In this document: positions 1 to 7,015 of the stretch, in pieces
Position numbering within the stretch: position 1 is the first letter of the stretch
Layout of the letters: the number at the start of each line of letters is the position of its first letter
Source: JBAZOJ01 sp041648755
GTDB lineage: Bacteria; Planctomycetota; B143-G9
Assembly (NCBI GenBank): GCA_041648755.1
Contig: JBAZOJ010000057.1
Location: forward strand, 1-16,075
DNA length: 16,075 nt
Direction of reading: 5' to 3'
Notes under the pieces: model-generated
Told to the model about the DNA's origin: nothing
Seen by the model: only the letters and a program-made list of their open reading frames with translations
Database searches by the model: none
Position numbers and translations under genes: made by a program

Positions 1-225
1 AACCCCTCCTCCGAGGATTACGTACAGAAGGCTCTTTGTATCGGCCTTCGGGACGTCCTTCCAGTACGGATAGGATAGTAATGCAAGTACTACAAGTGCA
101 GCGGCAGTTCGCAACGTGATGCCCATCATCGGCTTAATGGTCCCGAGCCGCAAACCTTGTTTCTCGAAGAATGAACCGGAAGCCCACAGAATCGCGGTGA
201 ACAGTGCAAGAAACTCCGGGCGCAT
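1..225 (-). CDS. EamA/DMT-family membrane transporter, N-terminal part (runs off left edge)
   Basis: An open frame of 75 codons runs from ATG at 225 leftward to the window edge without a stop, so only the N-terminus is visible. It begins MRPEFLALFTAILWASGSFF. Hydrophobic segments lie at about residues 5-20 and 38-52, and a third begins near 65 and is cut by the edge. The short loops and the small, Trp/Ser-containing first helix are typical of drug/metabolite (EamA-type) transporters, inner-membrane proteins usually with ten helices that export or import small metabolites. The substrate cannot be told. A GAGGAGG Shine-Dalgarno sequence ends 3 bases before the ATG. A promoter lies at 248-275, and the valS terminator upstream suggests independent transcription. 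The family call rests on general sequence character of the first 75 residues only. Confidence 0.68.
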   Translation of the reverse strand, partial: MRPEFLALFTAILWASGSFFEKQGLRLGTIKPMMGITLRTAAALVVLALLSYPYWKDVPKADTKSLLYVILGGGV

Positions 226-247
226 ATGCCTCCTCGCTGTTAGCGAG

Positions 248-275
248 ATTATCGCTCGTTTCCCGACAATGCCAA
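248..275 (-). promoter_or_regulatory. Sigma-70-type promoter for the EamA-family gene
   Basis: On the minus strand, TTGGCA (275-270) is followed after 16 bases by GATAAT (253-248), about 22 bases before the ATG at 225. The -10 box lies in the loop and right arm of a small inverted repeat (AGCGA-TAATC-TCGCT). Sequence match only. Confidence 0.5.
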
Positions 276-365
276 CGCACCCGAGGCGCTGTGTGGGCAT
301 CTCCGTGACTCATGGATGATTTCGCACACTATCGACCGCGACCGTGCAGAGCAAGCCTGCTAAAC

Positions 366-411
366 GTGTAATCGATGTGGTGAGACAAATGTGTAAGCGA
401 TGTCATGAGAC
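366..411. repeat. Pair of imperfect 21-bp direct repeats, 25-bp period
   Basis: Copy 1 is at 366-386 and copy 2 at 391-411. Both have the pattern GTGTAA-x-CGATGT-xx-TGAGAC and match at 18 of 21 positions, with AAAT between them. They lie in the gene-poor stretch 226-485 between the EamA-family gene and the valS terminator. Besides these repeats and the EamA promoter I see nothing else in that stretch. Closely spaced repeats of this kind occur at the ends of some insertion sequences (IS21-like multiple terminal repeats) and also as tandem operator sites. No transposase is nearby. Confidence 0.6.
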
Positions 412-485
412 CGTATGTTCTATGGTGCCCTATTGGCTGCCGCGTCGCCGGTATCTTCGTGCTCCTATCCCTGACTGAACAGAGA

Positions 486-510
486 GAGGGCGTCCATCCG
501 GGACGCCCTC
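486..510 (-). terminator. Intrinsic-type terminator after valS
   Basis: A perfect 10-bp stem (GAGGGCGTCC / GGACGCCCTC) with a 5-base loop lies 14 bases past the valS stop codon. On the minus strand it is followed by a pyrimidine-rich TCTCTGTTC rather than a clean T run, so termination efficiency is uncertain. Confidence 0.65.
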
Positions 511-524
511 ATCACTTACGGATG

Positions 525-3215
525 CTATCCTATCATTTCGAGGGCTTTGATCTCCCTCACAATCTTCGCTTCGGTTGCTTTCATGTCGGCCAACCGGGCG
601 TGCTCTTTCTCTACGATATTGGCCGGGGCCTTCGCAGCAAACTCAGGATTCGCCAGTCTGGCCTCTAATCTCATAATGCCATCCCGCTGGCGCTCCAGTG
701 TAATGCTAAGCTTTGCGCGCTCAGCTTCCACATCAACAAGCTCGCCCAAGGGGACAAAGAGCGTGAGAGGTGGAGCGATTTCGGTCGCGGATCCCGGTGG
801 AGATGTCACTCCGACCCCTGCCTGGAAGGACTTCAGATTGGCCATGCGAAGGAGGAGATCTCGCGATGATTCCAGCGCGCTCAGGTTCTCAGCGCAACCG
901 GCGTCAAACATCGCGGTGAGTTTCACCTTGTCCATGATGTTGCGCGAGCCGCGGACATTTCTGACGGCGGACACGGCTGTTTTCAGAAGCTCCATCTCTT
1001 CTGCCTCGCGCGCGAAGCGCGGGAAATCGGTGGATACAGGCCAAGGGGCCAGCATTATCGTCTCGCAAGCTCTCACAGATCCGCTGAGATCCCTGACCGG
1101 ATAGAACTCGGCAAGCCTGTGCCATAGTTCCTCAGTAAGATACGGCATATACGGGTGAAGAAGACGCAAGGCCGCATCCAGTACAGCGAGGAACACGCGA
1201 GAAGCAGTCTCACGGCGGGCAGCGGGTGCTTCGGGTTGCAGGTCGGCCTTGATGGCTTCGAGGTACCAATCGCACAGGTCATTCCAGAAGAAAGAATAGA
1301 TGGCGGATATTGCGGGGTTCAGTCTGAATGCGCCCTGCTCTGCCGTCGCCACCTCAATCGTCTGCGACAGGCGCGTTAGTATCCACTTGTCATAAAGTTG
1401 TAACCCGGAAAGATCAAGCGGCTTCTCCGTCGCCAGGCCTTCCGGCATCTTCATCAGGGCGAACCTGACTGCGTTCCATATCTTGTTAGTGAAGTTGCGC
1501 CCCATCTCGAACTTCTTGGTCGAGAGCTTCACATCCTGCCCTTCGAGGGTCAACATGACCAAAGAGAAGCGGAGGGCATCCGCACCGTATTGCTCGATCA
1601 TCTCGATCGGATCGATGCCGTTTCCAAGAGACTTGGACATCCGGCGTCCGACCTCATCGAGGATTGTACCGTGTATCAACACATCGCCGAAGGGCTCGCG
1701 CCCCATGAACTTGTATCCCATCATGACCATTCGGGCTACCCAGAAGTAGATTATTCCACGGTCTGTGACAAGCACATCCGTTGGATAATAGTACTTGACC
1801 TCCGGCGTTTCTTCCGGCCAACCCAAGGTTGAGAACGGCCACAGGGCTGAACTGAACCAAGTGTCCAGAACGTCAGGATCCTGAGTCAGGCTGGTTCCGC
1901 CGCATTTGTCACACTTGGTCGGAGCGGATGTTGCCGCGATGATGTTCCTGCAGTTGTCGCAGTACCATACGGGGATGGGATGCCCCCACCACAACTGCCG
2001 GGAGATGCACCAATCACGTACATTCTCCAGCCAATCCAAGTACACGCGGACCCACCGGTCGGGGTGGAACTTAACGGCGCCGGACTTCGCAGCCTCGATC
2101 GCAGGCTGCGCAAGAGAGTGCATCTTGACAAACCACTGGTCCGAAAGATACGGTTCGATGGCCGAATGACACCGGTAGCACTCCGACAGACTCAGATCGT
2201 AGTCTGCTTCCTTCTCCAAGAGCCCCAGTGAAGCCATCTGCGCCACGAGCCTCTTCCTGCATTCGTACCTGTCAAGTCCCGTGAAAGGCCCACCATTTTC
2301 GTTGATGGTCCCGTCAGGATTCATTACATTGACACGCGGGAGGTTATGGCGGTTGCCCATGGCATAGTCATTGGCGTCATGAGCAGGAGTGACCTTGACG
2401 CATCCCGTGCCGAAATCCATTGCCACGGCGCTGTCCGCGATGACCGGGATCTCCCGGTTCACAAACGGGAGACGCAGTGTCTTTCCGATCAGGTGTATGT
2501 ATCTGGGATCATCGGGGTGAACGGCAACGCCAGTATCCCCAAGCATGGTCTCTGGACGGGTGGTTGCGACGGTTATAAAGCCTGAGCCATCCGACAAGGG
2601 GTACTTCAGATGCCAGAGTTTTCCGTTCGTTGGACGATGCTCAACCTCGTCATCGGATAGGGCTGTATGGCACCGGGGACACCAATTGATGAGGTAGTTT
2701 CCCCGGTATATAAGGCCTTCGTTGTACAACCGTACGAATACGGTATTGACCGCCTTGCTGAGGCCGGAGTCCAATGTGAAACGCTGACGTTCCCAATCAC
2801 AACTGAATCCGAGTCTCTTGAGCTGCTCGACAATGCGATTGCCATAGCGCTCGCGCCATTGCCAGATGCGATTTACGAATTCTTCCCTGCCGAGGTCATG
2901 TCGGCTGATTCCATCTTTCGCCAATTCGCGCTCGACAACATTCTGAGTGGCAATACCAGCGTGGTCGGTGCCAGGAAGCCACAGGGCCTCGAATCCCTGC
3001 ATCCTTTTCCAGCGAATCAGGATGTCCTGGATAGTGTTATTCAGCGCGTGACCCATGTGGAGTGCGCCAGTGATATTCGGCGGAGGGATCACGATACAGT
3101 AGGGAGAGCGCGTATCAGATGGCGCTGACCGGAAGTAGCCCCGTTCGATCCACTGCCGATAAATCGGCTCTTCGACGCTCTTAGGGTCGTATTTAGGAGG
3201 AAGGTTTATCGCCAT
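525..3215 (-). CDS. valS: Valyl-tRNA synthetase
   Basis: This is an 896-aa class Ia synthetase, normal length for bacterial ValRS, that joins valine to tRNA-Val in the cytoplasm and edits mischarged threonine. The ATP-site HIGH motif is HMGH at residues 53-56 within PPPNITGALHMGHA. The second signature is RMSKS at 525-529, with Arg for the usual first Lys. The CP1 editing domain shows TTRPETMLGD (218-227) and the TPAHD motif (276-280). Cys pairs at 179/182, 346/349, 419/422 and 435/438 look like zinc knuckles. DWCISRQLWWGH (401-412) is typical of ValRS. The anticodon-binding domain covers about 600-760. The last ~70 residues form the ValRS-specific C-terminal coiled coil (LVDVEAERAKL onward). 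The ATG is preceded by AGGTG, which overlaps the stop of a 41-codon ORF, so translational coupling is likely. Confidence 0.97.
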   Translation of the reverse strand: MAINLPPKYDPKSVEEPIYRQWIERGYFRSAPSDTRSPYCIVIPPPNITGALHMGHALNNTIQDILIRWKRMQGFEALWLPGTDHAGIATQNVVERELAKDGISRHDLGREEFVNRIWQWRERYGNRIVEQLKRLGFSCDWERQRFTLDSGLSKAVNTVFVRLYNEGLIYRGNYLINWCPRCHTALSDDEVEHRPTNGKLWHLKYPLSDGSGFITVATTRPETMLGDTGVAVHPDDPRYIHLIGKTLRLPFVNREIPVIADSAVAMDFGTGCVKVTPAHDANDYAMGNRHNLPRVNVMNPDGTINENGGPFTGLDRYECRKRLVAQMASLGLLEKEADYDLSLSECYRCHSAIEPYLSDQWFVKMHSLAQPAIEAAKSGAVKFHPDRWVRVYLDWLENVRDWCISRQLWWGHPIPVWYCDNCRNIIAATSAPTKCDKCGGTSLTQDPDVLDTWFSSALWPFSTLGWPEETPEVKYYYPTDVLVTDRGIIYFWVARMVMMGYKFMGREPFGDVLIHGTILDEVGRRMSKSLGNGIDPIEMIEQYGADALRFSLVMLTLEGQDVKLSTKKFEMGRNFTNKIWNAVRFALMKMPEGLATEKPLDLSGLQLYDKWILTRLSQTIEVATAEQGAFRLNPAISAIYSFFWNDLCDWYLEAIKADLQPEAPAARRETASRVFLAVLDAALRLLHPYMPYLTEELWHRLAEFYPVRDLSGSVRACETIMLAPWPVSTDFPRFAREAEEMELLKTAVSAVRNVRGSRNIMDKVKLTAMFDAGCAENLSALESSRDLLLRMANLKSFQAGVGVTSPPGSATEIAPPLTLFVPLGELVDVEAERAKLSITLERQRDGIMRLEARLANPEFAAKAPANIVEKEHARLADMKATEAKIVREIKALEMIG

Positions 3216-3222
3216 TTGTCAC

Positions 3223-3348
3223 CTAAACCTGCCGCGTCGAAATGATGAAGACCCCTCGTTCGACGGTCACGATGGGGCGAACTGTCAACTTGATCTGGTT
3301 CATCGGGCGACTGCTGCCACCCGATAGTGGTCTCTTCGGAATCTGCAT
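3223..3348 (-). CDS. Small valine-rich ORF between the valS promoter and valS (possible leader peptide or microprotein)
   Basis: A 41-codon frame starts at ATG 3348 and stops at TAG 3223-3225, seven bases before the valS ATG. It begins MQIPKRPLSGGSS and ends in FIISTRQV. I do not recognise it. Three things make translation likely. A TATAAT box lies just upstream, so the transcript would start about 18 bases before the ATG. A GGAG sequence (3355-3358) sits 6 bases before the ATG. The stop codon overlaps the valS ribosome binding site. Five of the last 19 residues are Val (23, 27, 29, 33, 41), which suggests a sensor of charged tRNA-Val. However, the ORF runs right up to valS, leaving no separate terminator after it as a classical attenuator would have. 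It could equally be a small protein of its own or a chance ORF. Confidence 0.5.
   Translation of the reverse strand: MQIPKRPLSGGSSRPMNQIKLTVRPIVTVERGVFIISTRQV
3235..3265 (-). promoter_or_regulatory. Hairpin in valS leader, proximal
   Basis: CGTCGAA (3235-3241) pairs with TTCGACG (3259-3265), a 7-bp stem with a 17-base loop, inside the 3' half of the small ORF. In the RNA it would lie about 20 bases before the valS start. No T run follows, so it is not a terminator by itself. A role in coupling or attenuation is inference. Confidence 0.35.
3302..3325 (-). promoter_or_regulatory. Hairpin in valS leader, distal
   Basis: In the minus-strand RNA, AUCGGGUGGC pairs with GUCGCCCGAU across a 4-base AGCA loop. 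This gives ten pairs, two of them G-U. It lies in the 5' half of the small ORF, over its Gly-Ser codons. There is no T-box consensus (AGGGTGG followed by ACCGCG), so a T-box riboswitch is not supported. Confidence 0.4.
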
Positions 3349-3372
3349 GTTATTCTCCAGGTGCAAAATCAC

Positions 3373-3400
3373 ATTATAGCGCGTTGCTGGCCAGTTCAAT
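3373..3400 (-). promoter_or_regulatory. Promoter for the small ORF and valS
   Basis: On the minus strand there is a perfect -10 box, TATAAT (3378-3373). A -35-like TTGAAC lies 15 bases upstream (ATTGAA if 16). The transcription start would be near 3366, just ahead of the GGAG of the small ORF. It is divergent from the promoter at 3413-3440. Confidence 0.6.
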
Positions 3401-3412
3401 CCAAGGATGCAC

Positions 3413-3440
3413 TTGATACCGCTGCGCGATCGGGTATGAT
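3413..3440 (+). promoter_or_regulatory. Promoter for the 836-aa duplicated protein
   Basis: TTGATA (3413-3418), a 16-base spacer and TATGAT (3435-3440) lie just ahead of the GGAG (3450-3453) and ATG (3459). The predicted 5' leader is only about 12 bases. The valS promoter faces the other way 13 bases to the left. Confidence 0.5.
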
Positions 3441-3458
3441 GTCCCTCATGGAGCGTGC

Positions 3459-5969
3459 ATGAGATTCACGACTGATTTCCCGACCTTACTCACAGTTCTG
3501 ACAAATCTGGTCGCCTCCGGGGACGAAGAGGAGGCAATCGAAGCATACGAACTGATCGCGCGGTTCCATCCGAAGGAGCAACTGCCCCCGCCCCTTCTGT
3601 CATTCTGCGCGCGCGCCGCGTTCAAACGTAATCAGTTCTATCTTTCCGCCAAGGCGTTGGGAAAGCTCGTTCCTGAGCCTGAACAGCTTGCCTCGAACTC
3701 ACCCGAAGACGTGCTCGAGGGTGCGGCAAGGTTAGGATACGTTCTATCCCGACACTTGCTGAATCCTCTAAGGGCAAGGCAGTATCTTGAGAAGGTTGCG
3801 GCATTCTGGCCCCCCGGCGCGAAACTGGCTGCTTCAGAGATCGAACGAATTCTGGCAGTGCTGCATTTCACCTGCCCTGAGAGCAACCCGCCGACCGAGG
3901 TCCAAGCCGTATATATGTCGTCCAGAATCGAGCCTACCCATGAGCAGGTCAAGTCCCTGCCCCTCCTGAGTTCTTACTCGAGTTTTGACTATGCGAACAA
4001 TATTCGAAGCCGTTCCGGTGCGGTTGCCAAGCAGATGCCGGACGCCGCGACAGCTTCCCGACTCGTTACATCTCTGCGCAACGCCGGAGTTCCCGCATTC
4101 CACATGGCCGAGTCCCTTCAGCGTCCGATGATTCCGATCGTCCGGCAGGCCCTGCGACTGAATCTTATGCAAGACGGCTTCGCCACAGGGGATCTGGGCA
4201 TTGCCGCAGAGATGATTCGCTGGGATGATGTACTCGCACTGGATGTCGGAATTCTGGAAGATACAATTCAGGAAGTCCGCGAGCCTTCGTCCTCATTTCT
4301 GACGCAGCGTGTCCGCAGCGTCGGTCTTTCCGCCAGCCCTTTTGCGGTTATGGCCGACGCCGAGCCCATCAAGGGTGCCGCCCAGATGTCCGACAAAGCC
4401 CATCTGGCGCTCTTTTCCGGCCACCCACCGCAAGTTGTCATGTTGGATGTGGAAGCTGCTTGCGTTCTTGGGCTCCCTCAATGCGACCCCGAGCTTCCCA
4501 GGCCGATGTGTGAGCGACTGGGAGAAGCCCTGCTGTTGCACTGCGCGGATTCTCTGGCTGGGGCAGGCATACACCTTATGGCTAATGAGGGACTCCTCGG
4601 TACTAACTGGCGTCCACAACGTTTCAGAAGCAAATCTCAGTTCATCGAATCAGTTACGTGGCTGGCACTGCTCCGCTCACTTGGCTTGGGAGGAAGTGGT
4701 TCACCCCAAGCTGCCAATGAACCCCAGTCGCTTTCGGCTGTGGTTTCTCCAGCTTCCGCACTTGTTCCCGCAGTTGCGGTTGCCGAATCAGTCGAGATTT
4801 CTGATGACCCCGAAACAGAAGAGGCCATCGCCGCTCAGGACAGAAACATACTGGACAATGCAAGTATCCCTGTGGATCGGTTTGCAGTCGCACGAAACGG
4901 AGACTATGCTTACAAGAGAGCATGGATGTACTCCGCCCATTCGGCCTACTGCCTGCTGGCGCCATCACCAGAGGCTATCGCCACTACTTCCGAAACCACG
5001 GTGCTTTCGGCGGCCTGGAGAATAGGGTTGATGCGTTCGCAGAACTTCCTTGATCCTTGGTCCGCCAGGGCGTATCTGGAGGCAGTAGCAGCAAAGGGCG
5101 GCGATCTCTCCGGCGAGGCAAACAAAGAACTCGCCCGAATCCGGAGAGTCCTTGCATACGAATCCTCCCCGCCGAAAGAACAAGATGCGCCGCTCTGCAT
5201 TGTCGCTTCTACCAGCCTTGCACCGACCGAGCGTGTCACTTCGGGTCTCAGGATCGCCTGCCGTCGTCTCAACGTGTCTCCTACCGATCCCGTTGCGGCG
5301 CAGACGGGTTTTCTGGCCAGGGGTATCCGAAAAACCGAGGATGCTGTTGCAGCGCTGAAGATTCTCAGGGACGCCGATATTCCTGCCTTCCTTCTCTCTG
5401 AATCTGCCGCGAATTCGTTCATTTCTCAACCGCGAAGTGTCTCAAGTGTCCGGTTCGGGGATGACTGCGTCGTCTTTACTAAAAGAGGGGAATCGCTCGT
5501 TCTGCGCCCCGACAAGGTCAATGCGATGGACCTTGCGATACTTCGCCGAAAGATCACGACGGCAAAGAAGAGCCCTTTGCCCCAGAGCGAACCCCGGGTC
5601 AAGAACTCACCTTTGGCGCTTCCTCCGGACAGGAAATTCAGACCGTCGCCGCTCAATACAGTTATGGATGTGACAGTGAGCCCCTGCCTTGTGATCGCAT
5701 ATGGCACCCCGCAAGAAGCCTTGATGGCCGATTTGGATACACTCGAAGTGATTGGACGACCGCCTGGCAATTCCCGCAAATTGAGCCAGGAGTGGTTTGT
5801 GTCTCGCCTCCTGTCCCTGTTTGCCGGGTCACCAGTCGGCAAAGGCGCATATCGCTACGCAGCTACGGGCAAGGATGGAGATTGGTCAGGTATGACCTAC
5901 GAAGGTGTTTTTGAGATCGCCCAGCGAGTGGGTTGGCTGGCAATTCTTCGGAGCCTCAACCTTGCGTAA
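3459..5969 (+). CDS. Uncharacterised 836-aa protein made of two homologous ~400-residue halves
   Basis: I do not recognise a named family. There is no signal peptide or membrane segment, so it is probably cytoplasmic. The protein is a tandem duplication with a period near 430 residues. YLSAKALGKLVPEPEQ (61-76) matches YSAHSAYCLLAPSPEA (491-506); ARQYLEKVAA (106-115) matches ARAYLEAVAA (536-545); GVPAFHMAES (210-219) matches DIPAFLLSES (640-649); VLALDVGIL (258-266) matches VNAMDLAIL (687-695); WLALLRSLGL (401-410) matches WLAILRSLNL (826-835). Each half has a helical TPR-like N-terminal part, a middle with a L..aGIPAF..xE pattern resembling DUF2007 'putative signal transducing' segments (tentative), and a C-terminal part. 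An Ala/Pro/Ser-rich linker (about 411-465) joins the halves. GGAG lies 5 bases before the ATG. It precedes yraN with overlap, so the two are probably cotranscribed. Confidence 0.85.
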   Translation: MRFTTDFPTLLTVLTNLVASGDEEEAIEAYELIARFHPKEQLPPPLLSFCARAAFKRNQFYLSAKALGKLVPEPEQLASNSPEDVLEGAARLGYVLSRHLLNPLRARQYLEKVAAFWPPGAKLAASEIERILAVLHFTCPESNPPTEVQAVYMSSRIEPTHEQVKSLPLLSSYSSFDYANNIRSRSGAVAKQMPDAATASRLVTSLRNAGVPAFHMAESLQRPMIPIVRQALRLNLMQDGFATGDLGIAAEMIRWDDVLALDVGILEDTIQEVREPSSSFLTQRVRSVGLSASPFAVMADAEPIKGAAQMSDKAHLALFSGHPPQVVMLDVEAACVLGLPQCDPELPRPMCERLGEALLLHCADSLAGAGIHLMANEGLLGTNWRPQRFRSKSQFIESVTWLALLRSLGLGGSGSPQAANEPQSLSAVVSPASALVPAVAVAESVEISDDPETEEAIAAQDRNILDNASIPVDRFAVARNGDYAYKRAWMYSAHSAYCLLAPSPEAIATTSETTVLSAAWRIGLMRSQNFLDPWSARAYLEAVAAKGGDLSGEANKELARIRRVLAYESSPPKEQDAPLCIVASTSLAPTERVTSGLRIACRRLNVSPTDPVAAQTGFLARGIRKTEDAVAALKILRDADIPAFLLSESAANSFISQPRSVSSVRFGDDCVVFTKRGESLVLRPDKVNAMDLAILRRKITTAKKSPLPQSEPRVKNSPLALPPDRKFRPSPLNTVMDVTVSPCLVIAYGTPQEALMADLDTLEVIGRPPGNSRKLSQEWFVSRLLSLFAGSPVGKGAYRYAATGKDGDWSGMTYEGVFEIAQRVGWLAILRSLNLA

Positions 5970-6333
5970 TGTCCTCAAAAGCCTCTGGAACAAGATGCTT
6001 GGCAGCAGCGGCGAAGCTGTCGCCGTTTCGTATCTCAAAAAGCAAGGCTACAGGATTATTGACACCAACTTCCGCACGGACTCCGGCGAGATTGACGTTG
6101 TTGCGGAGCGCAATGACGTGCTGGTCTTCGTTGAAGTAAAGGCTCGGACTTCTTCATCAGCAGGCTACCCCGAGGATGCCGTTACCAACGCCAAGATCCG
6201 CAAGATCGAATCTGCCGTACGGGTGTACTTGAGATATCACGGAGGAGTCGATCGAGCATACCGAATAGACATAATTGCGGTTGAGCCGATTATGGGCAAG
6301 CTTGCCGTGACCAGGCACATCGAGGGAATCTGA
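5962..6333 (+). CDS. yraN: YraN/UPF0102 family nuclease-fold protein
   Basis: This is a small cytoplasmic protein of the UPF0102 family, whose fold is that of Holliday-junction resolvases and restriction-type nucleases. The cellular role is not settled in the literature I know. I chose a TTG start at 5962 (123 aa). GGAG at 5950-5953 lies 8 bases ahead of it, and the start gives the usual family length of about 115-130 residues. A frame open further upstream (ATG 5905) lies deep inside the previous gene. ATG 5995 is the alternative but has a poor ribosome site. The conserved N-terminal GSSGEAVAVSYL (14-25) and the catalytic-type pattern GEIDVV (42-47) with FVEVKAR (56-62) are present, giving the E18/D45/E58/K60 set. 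Its start overlaps the stop of the duplicated protein by 8 bases. It ends one base from the convergent marC. Confidence 0.9.
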   Translation: MRNVLKSLWNKMLGSSGEAVAVSYLKKQGYRIIDTNFRTDSGEIDVVAERNDVLVFVEVKARTSSSAGYPEDAVTNAKIRKIESAVRVYLRYHGGVDRAYRIDIIAVEPIMGKLAVTRHIEGI

Positions 6334-6334
6334 A

Positions 6335-7015
6335 CTACAGGCTCAGCGCCTTGATAGCGGGCGCCAGCTTGGGCAGGGCGTCATTCACGAGCTGAAAGAG
6401 ACCGTCCGCGATGAATTGAACCGATACGGCAGCCAGAATCAGGCCCATCAAGCGCATCGCGATAAACAATCCTGTGGTTCCCAGAATCCTGTTGATAACA
6501 CCGGAAATCCGCAGGATGATGTACGTCGACGCCATAACCAACACTATGGCCGCAACAACCATCGCGTAGTGCGTGGCAAAGGCAGGAGACTTGACACTTT
6601 GCTCGACGAGAACAATGACGGCCGCGATGGAGGAAGGCCCGGCGAGCAGCGGTATGCCGATAGGAACCAGTGAGACGTCATGGAAGCCCTTGGATTCCTC
6701 GACTTCCTTGTCGACAGTCGCCGACAAGCCTGTCTGCTCGGTGCGCATCATGCTCATCGAGATCAGGAACAGCAGTATCCCTCCAGCGATCTGGAAAGCA
6801 CCCATTGTAGTGCCAAAAAAGGCGAACGTCTTCCGCCCGGCCACGCTGAAGAACAGAAGGATAATGGCTGCCGTAATAACGGCCCGCAAGGCCGTGCGCT
6901 TTCGGCCTCGGATGTCCTGATTTGAGGTCATTGTGATATAGACGGGCACGCATCCCAGAGGATCCACCACAATGAACACGGCCGTGAATGCCTTCACGAA
7001 GAAGAGCCAATCCAC
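6335..7015 (-). CDS. marC: MarC-family integral membrane protein
   Basis: This is a 226-aa inner-membrane protein with six predicted helices (about 4-28, 42-60, 69-90, 118-138, 150-168, 180-208). The MarC/UPF0056 landmarks are present: VVDPLGCVPVYI (16-27), GGILLFLISMSMMR (78-91) and VPIGIPLLAGPSSI (117-130). The polar loop 92-115 between helices 3 and 4 is usual. Family function is unresolved; the old link to multiple antibiotic resistance in E. coli was not upheld. The start is GTG at 7013-7015, its first base being the last base of the argS TAG stop. GGAG lies 8 bases upstream. It is the last gene of the rsfS-argS-marC operon. No hairpin terminator is visible between it and yraN, which converges on it. 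Confidence 0.93.
   Translation of the reverse strand: MDWLFFVKAFTAVFIVVDPLGCVPVYITMTSNQDIRGRKRTALRAVITAAIILLFFSVAGRKTFAFFGTTMGAFQIAGGILLFLISMSMMRTEQTGLSATVDKEVEESKGFHDVSLVPIGIPLLAGPSSIAAVIVLVEQSVKSPAFATHYAMVVAAIVLVMASTYIILRISGVINRILGTTGLFIAMRLMGLILAAVSVQFIADGLFQLVNDALPKLAPAIKALSL

Noticed and set aside
3216..3380. T-box riboswitch upstream of valS
   Set aside because: The leader lacks the AGGGTGG/ACCGCG T-box core and a terminator with T run, and most of it is occupied by an open reading frame.
3413..3458. Regulatory leader for the 836-aa protein
   Set aside because: The predicted transcript leader is only about 12 bases, too short for any RNA element.
4309..5025. A 238-codon plus-strand frame inside the duplicated protein
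   Set aside because: It overlaps the 836-aa frame entirely, has a composition typical of a shifted frame (many Arg/Ser/Pro/Cys/His) and no ribosome site, while the main frame shows internal homology.
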